From Planctomycetaceae bacterium (GTDB lineage Bacteria > Planctomycetota > UBA1135 > GCA-002686595): a stretch of DNA of 64,000 bases. The position numbers and the translations under genes are program-made. The notes under the pieces are model-generated. The model made no database searches. It worked only from the letters and a program-made list of their open reading frames with translations, and was not told the DNA's origin. This document shows positions 59,241 through 64,000 of the stretch, in pieces. Within the stretch, counting starts at the first letter, position 1; each line of letters opens with the position of its first letter. The stretch lies in contig WGMC01000037.1 of assembly GCA_016125265.1 (NCBI GenBank), positions 1 through 64,000 of the forward strand, read 5' to 3'.

Positions 59241-60338
59241 TCAGCGCCCGTCGGTCACGCTGCCTTCGAACAGCCGAACAGCCAGCCCCTCTGCGAGCGC
59301 ACGGTTGCCCGCTTCGTCGTAGTGCCCGTCGTAGGCCAGCACCGGCAGCCTGCCCAAGCGCTCGGTCGCATCGATGAGGTCAGGCGTCAGGTCGAAGACC
59401 GAGATGCCCTTGGACGCCGCGAGTTCGACCGCGCGCCGCTGCAACATCGCCGCCGGATGGTCACTGCGCGCCACCAGCGCGGCTTCCGGCAGCACCGCGA
59501 AGTGAAAGGCGACACCGCGCGCATCGCACCAGGCGCGCGCCCGGTCCAGATAGGCCGACAAGCGCTCGAAAGCGGCGTCCACGTGGGCGGGGTCCGGCGG
59601 CGTCGCACGGCGCAACTTCCAACGGTCGTAACCCTCCATCACGAGTGCGCTGGACCGCAGCACCTGTAGGGCCTGCCAACGCCACCACACCCGACCCTCG
59701 AGCGGCGCCGCAGTATCGAACGGCACGGGTCCGCTGGCGGTGAGCCTCGCGAACGTCGTCGCGACGTCGCGTTCGCTGATGTCGTTCCAGTACCAACACA
59801 GCACCACCACGTCCGGCTGGATGCGGTGGCCGAGCTCCTCGAGCAGCGCGACTTCCTGGTGCGTGGCGTAGGCCCGCAGTCCGCCGTTGACGGCCTCGAT
59901 GGGGCTGCCGCGTCGCCGCGACTCCTCCTCGAGCAGTGCACCCAAGGTGTGTTCGTCCGCCACACCCTGCCCGTAGACCAGGCTGTCGCCGAGCAACAGG
60001 AAGCGTTGGATTCCCTCGACCTTCGCTTCCAGTTCGGGCCCGCGCAAACCAAGCGAGTTGGTGCTCGTGCGGTGCATGTAGGTGTAGTGCTCGCGATCGG
60101 GCACCATCGCAAAGCCGCGGGTGGGATGCGCCTCGATCTCCAATAGGGGCGTGCGTTCGCTGAGCGGCACCCCAAAGCGCAGACGGGCGAGCGCCTCCAC
60201 GACACCGAAGCCGACGAGCAATCCAATCGCCGTCGCCAACAAACGCGCGCGCAGGGTGCGGTTGCGCGGGCCCTTCGGCCCGCCGTGACCCTCCTCGGCC
60301 GACCTTCGGCCGACGTCCCCCCGCTGTCCTTGCCCCAC
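59241..60338 (-). CDS. membrane-anchored SGNH/GDSL hydrolase
   Basis: 365 residues if started at GTG 60338; the frame is open to 60491 but that part is Arg/Gly-rich and unlikely. A membrane anchor (LLATAIGLLVGFGVVEALARL) is followed by an exported catalytic domain. Block I is FLLLGDSLVYGQG, the Asn of block III is in LCWYWNDI, and the block V dyad is YDGHYDEAG. This set makes it a credible SGNH hydrolase, of the kind that deacylates surface polysaccharide. It is divergent from birA (238 bp between starts) and lies next to a repeat cluster. Confidence 0.85.
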   Translation of the reverse strand: MGQGQRGDVGRRSAEEGHGGPKGPRNRTLRARLLATAIGLLVGFGVVEALARLRFGVPLSERTPLLEIEAHPTRGFAMVPDREHYTYMHRTSTNSLGLRGPELEAKVEGIQRFLLLGDSLVYGQGVADEHTLGALLEEESRRRGSPIEAVNGGLRAYATHQEVALLEELGHRIQPDVVVLCWYWNDISERDVATTFARLTASGPVPFDTAAPLEGRVWWRWQALQVLRSSALVMEGYDRWKLRRATPPDPAHVDAAFERLSAYLDRARAWCDARGVAFHFAVLPEAALVARSDHPAAMLQRRAVELAASKGISVFDLTPDLIDATERLGRLPVLAYDGHYDEAGNRALAEGLAVRLFEGSVTDGR

Positions 60339-61173
60339 GACTGCTGTTCCGCCTCGCCCCTTGGGCGCCGCGCGGAATCTAACCGATCGCGCCGCGACGA
60401 GGCAGCGGCCGCAGGAGTTCGCGTTCGCCGGACCCGCGCGGACCGCCGCATTCGACGCCGAACCGCTCGTCGACAGCGCCAGCCTCTCCATGTGCGTTTC
60501 GACTGTCCGGCCCCACTCTGGCGCGCGGACGCGTCACGACGAGGGCGAACTCTTGCCGCGCACCGAGCGACCGTGGATGCTCCGCGCCGTGAACTTCCAG
60601 GTGGAGCGGTTCGACGTGGTGGACTCGACCAGCGAGCGGCTATTCGCTCGTCTCGCGGCGGGCGAGGGCCGAACCGGCGACGTCGTGGTCGCGGTCGAAC
60701 AGACGGCGGGGCGCGGGCGCCGCGGGCGGACCTGGCACAGCGCGCGCGGGGAGGGGCTGTACCTGTCGGTGCTGCTCCTGCCCACCGGCCCGACCGTGCC
60801 GCCCCCGGCTTGGACCCTGGCCGGTGGCCTCGGCGTCTACGACCTGGTGCGCTCCCTTGGTTTGGCGCGGGCGCGCCTCGAGTGGCCCAACGACCTGATG
60901 GTCGGCGGCGCCAAGCTGGCCGGGGTGCTGGCCGAATCGCGGGCGGCCCCCGACCGGCCCCACTGCGTGCTGGGCATCGGTTTGGACGTGGCCCAACGCC
61001 AGTTCCCGGGCGAACTGCTGGCGGAGCGGTCCGTCACCAGCCTGGCCCTCGAGCGCATCCAGGCCGCGCCCCTCGACCTGGTCGAGCCCCTACTCGAGCA
61101 CCTCGCGCCGCACCTGGACGCGGCGCTGGCCGGCGGAGCCGCGCTGGCGGCGCCCTTCCTCGCGGCCCTGGAC

Positions 61174-63651
<2,478 letters not shown>

Positions 63652-63735
63652 CGTCCATGGGCCCAGTCCGGCTACAATCCGCGGCCTTTCTCGCGGCCAG
63701 GGGCCGCGCCGCGCTGCCTCACGCCCCCCTGTCCC

Positions 63736-64000
63736 ATGGCTCGATCCTACGACCGCTCTCCCGCATCGCTGCGGCCCATCTCGTTCCAGCGCAACTTCAC
63801 GCGCGTGGCGCCCGGCTCGGTGCTGACTTCCTTCGGGGAAACCCGTGTGTTGTGCACCGCCGTCTACACCGACGGTGTGCCGCCGTTCTTGCAGGGCCGC
63901 GGACAGGGTTGGTTGACCGCGGAGTACGGCATGCTGCCCGGCTCGACCAACCAGCGCAAGTCGCGCGACCGCGCCGGCAAGACGGACGGCCGCTCCGTCG
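63736..64000 (+). CDS. rph: ribonuclease PH (5' end only, runs off the window)
   Basis: The first 88 codons from ATG 63736 are present; the gene continues past 64000. RNase PH trims the 3' ends of tRNA precursors using phosphate. Family phrases are [61 protein letters not shown], which gives the phosphorolytic core start. Divergent from the hybrid kinase, 84 bp apart. Confidence 0.93.
   Translation, partial: MARSYDRSPASLRPISFQRNFTRVAPGSVLTSFGETRVLCTAVYTDGVPPFLQGRGQGWLTAEYGMLPGSTNQRKSRDRAGKTDGRSV

Overview
The window is 64 kb of very GC-rich (about two-thirds G+C) bacterial chromosome, densely coding on both strands, with no rRNA, tRNA, CRISPR array, phage or insertion sequence that I can recognise. 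The lineage is an inference. Many large secreted proteins with FG-GAP, HEAT, IPT/TIG and lectin-like modules, a VWA-HEAT protein, a YgiQ radical SAM protein, frequent GTG/TTG starts with few clear Shine-Dalgarno sequences, and scattered GC-rich hairpin repeats together point to Planctomycetota. No rRNA or other phylogenetic marker was available to prove it.

Layout. 1-490: mosaic of hairpin repeats. 491-4408: flippase-like membrane protein, VWA/HEAT protein and a divergent small gene. 4449-9956: an unusual protein with a DUF2325-like end, two small membrane proteins and a large secreted alpha/beta hydrolase. 10179-13867: a D-cysteine desulfhydrase-type PLP enzyme, a GH43 lipoprotein, a decayed second copy of the PLP enzyme's 3' end, and an orphan PilT-type ATPase. 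13945-18359: 2OG-Fe dioxygenase, DUF1080 and HIT genes coupled by ATGA, Yip1-like and DUF2254 membrane proteins separated by a leader with competing inverted repeats. 18331-24123: methyltransferase, two convergent paralogous FG-GAP secreted proteins, and small membrane proteins. 24318-32213: YgiQ, a polytopic membrane protein, then a four-gene minus-strand run (mutY, glycosyltransferase 2, class V aminotransferase-like, LpxO-like hydroxylase). 32330-40166: hybrid histidine kinase, TPR and HEAT secreted proteins, and a large membrane-TPR protein. 40656-44988: a secreted cluster with a matrixin-type metalloprotease and a trypsin-like protease. 45077-51751: SGNH lipoprotein, a TMTC-like membrane-TPR protein and a kinase/LuxR-type regulator pair. 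51774-64000: housekeeping and information genes (pyrK, ABC-F, argS, apt, a FliA-like sigma factor with a histone H1-like tail, birA, rph), interrupted by a repeat cluster, an SGNH hydrolase and a second hybrid kinase.

Common threads. Five secreted proteins (7605-9956, 19378-21141, 21271-23070, 41219-42826, 43069-44988) carry what looks like the same roughly 110-residue beta-rich module next to quite different catalytic or binding domains. Its ending follows the pattern (I/M/S)-(T/S)-N-x-x-x-V. This is the best candidate in the window for something undescribed, such as a surface-sorting or anchoring domain. Other notable items are the H1-like tail on the sigma factor, the leader before the DUF2254 gene that could hide its ribosome binding site, and the dcyD remnant flanking the GH43 gene. 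Convergent genes often overlap at their 3' ends, or are separated by long bidirectional hairpins without T-tracts.
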